Below, in pieces: positions 63,047-64,000 of a DNA stretch of 64,000 bases. The DNA is taken from the NCBI RefSeq assembly GCF_014212055.1, contig NZ_JACJVO010000045.1:27856-91855 (forward strand), given 5' to 3'. A program made the position numbers and the translations under genes. Below the pieces are notes generated by a model. That model was given only the letters and a program-made list of their open reading frames with translations, searched no databases and had not been told where the DNA came from. How positions within the stretch are numbered: position 1 is the first letter of the stretch; the number at the start of each line of letters is the position of its first letter. Source of the stretch: Cohnella zeiphila (GTDB taxonomy: Bacteria; Bacillota; Bacilli; Paenibacillales; Paenibacillaceae).

Positions 63047-63771
63047 TCGTTGGTGCCTCCTTGCGCTTTCCTTCGCGTTCCCTTAGCGGCGGCCGCCTTG
63101 GCCGCGTTCGTGGACGGCTGCTGACGCGCCGCCGCCTTCATCCGCTTCTTGCCTTCCGGACAGACGTCCAGCAGCGGGCAAATGTCGCATTGGGGATTTT
63201 GAGCCTTGCAGTGATATCTTCCGAAAAAAATAAGCCGATGGTGAGTCAACGTCCACTCGTCTTTCGGAACGAGCTTCATCAGCTTCTTCTCGACCTCGAG
63301 CACGCTGTCGTCGGGTTTGGCGATCGCCAGACGCTTCGATACCCGCTCCACGTGCGTATCGACGGCGATCGCCGGGACGCCGAACGCGTTCGAGACGACG
63401 ACGTTGGCCGTCTTCCGGCCGACGCCGGGCAGCTCCGTCAGCGCTTCGTGCTCTCGCGGCACCTCGCCGCCGTATTTATCGATCAGCATCCGGCACAGCT
63501 TCTGGATGTTGGCCGCCTTGTTCCGGAAAAGGCCGATCCGGCGGATGTCGTTCTCGAGCTCTTCCTGCGAGACCGCGAGGTAATCCTCGGGCTTCTTATA
63601 CTTTTGAAAAAGCGTCGCCGTCACCTTGTTCACCGTCTCGTCCGTGCACTGCGCGGACATGAGCACGGCAATCGTCAGCTCGAACGGATTGCTGTGATTC
63701 AGCTCGCAGTGCGCGTCCGGGAACATTTCGGCGATCGTATCCAAGATATGCCGCATTTTTGCCGCGTTCAT
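63043..63771 (-). CDS. nth: Endonuclease III (DNA glycosylase/AP lyase)
   Basis: This 242-residue enzyme removes oxidised pyrimidines in base excision repair. It has the helix-hairpin-helix LPGVGRKTANVV with the catalytic Lys, VDTHVERVSKRL with the catalytic Asp, and the 4Fe-4S motif C-x6-C-x2-C-x5-C (CKAQNPQCDICPLLDVC). A basic C-terminal extension of about 30 residues (KAAAAKGTRRKAQG) goes beyond the usual end. Start ATG 63771 follows AAGGAGATAAACCGG. It is the first gene of a pair with dynA. Confidence 0.95.
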   Translation of the reverse strand: MNAAKMRHILDTIAEMFPDAHCELNHSNPFELTIAVLMSAQCTDETVNKVTATLFQKYKKPEDYLAVSQEELENDIRRIGLFRNKAANIQKLCRMLIDKYGGEVPREHEALTELPGVGRKTANVVVSNAFGVPAIAVDTHVERVSKRLAIAKPDDSVLEVEKKLMKLVPKDEWTLTHHRLIFFGRYHCKAQNPQCDICPLLDVCPEGKKRMKAAARQQPSTNAAKAAAAKGTRRKAQGGTNE

Positions 63772-63924
63772 CCGGTTTATCTCCTTCTCCCATCCCGTCT
63801 CCTCTATCAAACATACGTAATTCAGTGTACCGAATCTTCAAGCTTCCGACAACCGGAAGTGGACGCTTGGCTCCGCCCGGATTTGCGGCATCCCCCTCGC
63901 ACCGGGTCTCTCGTAAGAACAAAT

Positions 63925-64000
63925 CCCCCAAAAGTGAAGCGATGCTCTGAAGTTAATTCCGAATACTTTTGGGGGAGCCCCCGATAAGAACCCCCAAAAG
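63925..64000. repeat. Three copies of CCCCCAAAAG in alternating orientation at the window edge
   Basis: CCCCCAAAAGT (63925-63935) and ACTTTTGGGGG (63965-63975) form a perfect 11-base inverted repeat with a 29-base loop; a third copy CCCCCAAAAG in the first orientation runs to the last base (63991-64000). TAAGAAC precedes the first and third copies. It lies upstream of nth; the structure is cut by the window edge. Confidence 0.6.

Overview
The window looks like chromosomal DNA from a GC-rich, endospore-forming Firmicute of the Paenibacillaceae (Paenibacillus/Cohnella type). The evidence is a GerA-family germinant receptor operon, strong AGGAGG-like ribosome binding sites with frequent GTG/TTG starts, CsoR-CopZ-CopA, LutABC with LutR, the fused rhamnulose-phosphate aldolase/lactaldehyde dehydrogenase RhaEW, a parE-parC pair, a double-GTPase bacterial dynamin, and many ATGA start/stop overlaps. 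No rRNA, tRNA, IS element, prophage or CRISPR array was seen. The species is inferred, not proven.

Layout. 1-3.3 kb: gerA (cut by the window edge), gerC, a small membrane protein gene and gerB, all on +. 3.3-12.5 kb: an Lhr helicase, aspartate ammonia-lyase, a Gfo/Idh/MocA oxidoreductase, and a DODA-type dioxygenase divergent from a TetR regulator; a parS-like 16-mer lies at 10862. 12.5-14.4 kb: a decayed gene, an SRPBCC protein and a methyltransferase. 14.5-17.5 kb: copA and csoR-copZ, each with an identical CsoR box. 17.6-22.8 kb: a dGTPase-like gene, then lutABC and lutR. 22.9-24.2 kb: a frameshifted DUF1835 gene and a seven-unit 51-bp tandem array. 24.3-30.5 kb: a rhamnose operon (rhaEW, a sensory-rhodopsin-transducer-family gene, rhaA, rhaB, deoR-type regulator). 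30.6-34.7 kb: a complete pqqABCDE operon including a 23-residue PqqA, divergent from a secreted repeat protein with a WGxxGxxG C-terminus. 34.8-36.4 kb: a gene relic, an AAC(3)-family acetyltransferase and a cyclase-family hydrolase. 36.6-47.6 kb: an ABC-F protein, nanE, pncB, an XRE regulator, a divergent histidine kinase/response regulator pair, an RNA-methyltransferase-like gene, a CapA lipoprotein, a MarR regulator with a double dyad operator, and a small gene. 47.7-55.1 kb: parC, parE, an ABC-2 exporter and an SGNH hydrolase. 55.4-63.8 kb: a heterodimeric ABC exporter, the dynamin gene and nth.

How it fits together. The rhamnose genes would convert L-rhamnose through rhamnulose and rhamnulose-1-phosphate to DHAP and lactate/lactaldehyde-level products, and lutABC would oxidise lactate, so the two catabolic blocks can be linked. 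The pqq operon would make the quinone cofactor PQQ, but no PQQ-dependent dehydrogenase is in the window. The points most worth following are the PQQ operon in a spore-former, the ASRT-family protein inside the rhamnose operon, the 51-bp repeats with compensating dyad changes, and the candidate parS site.
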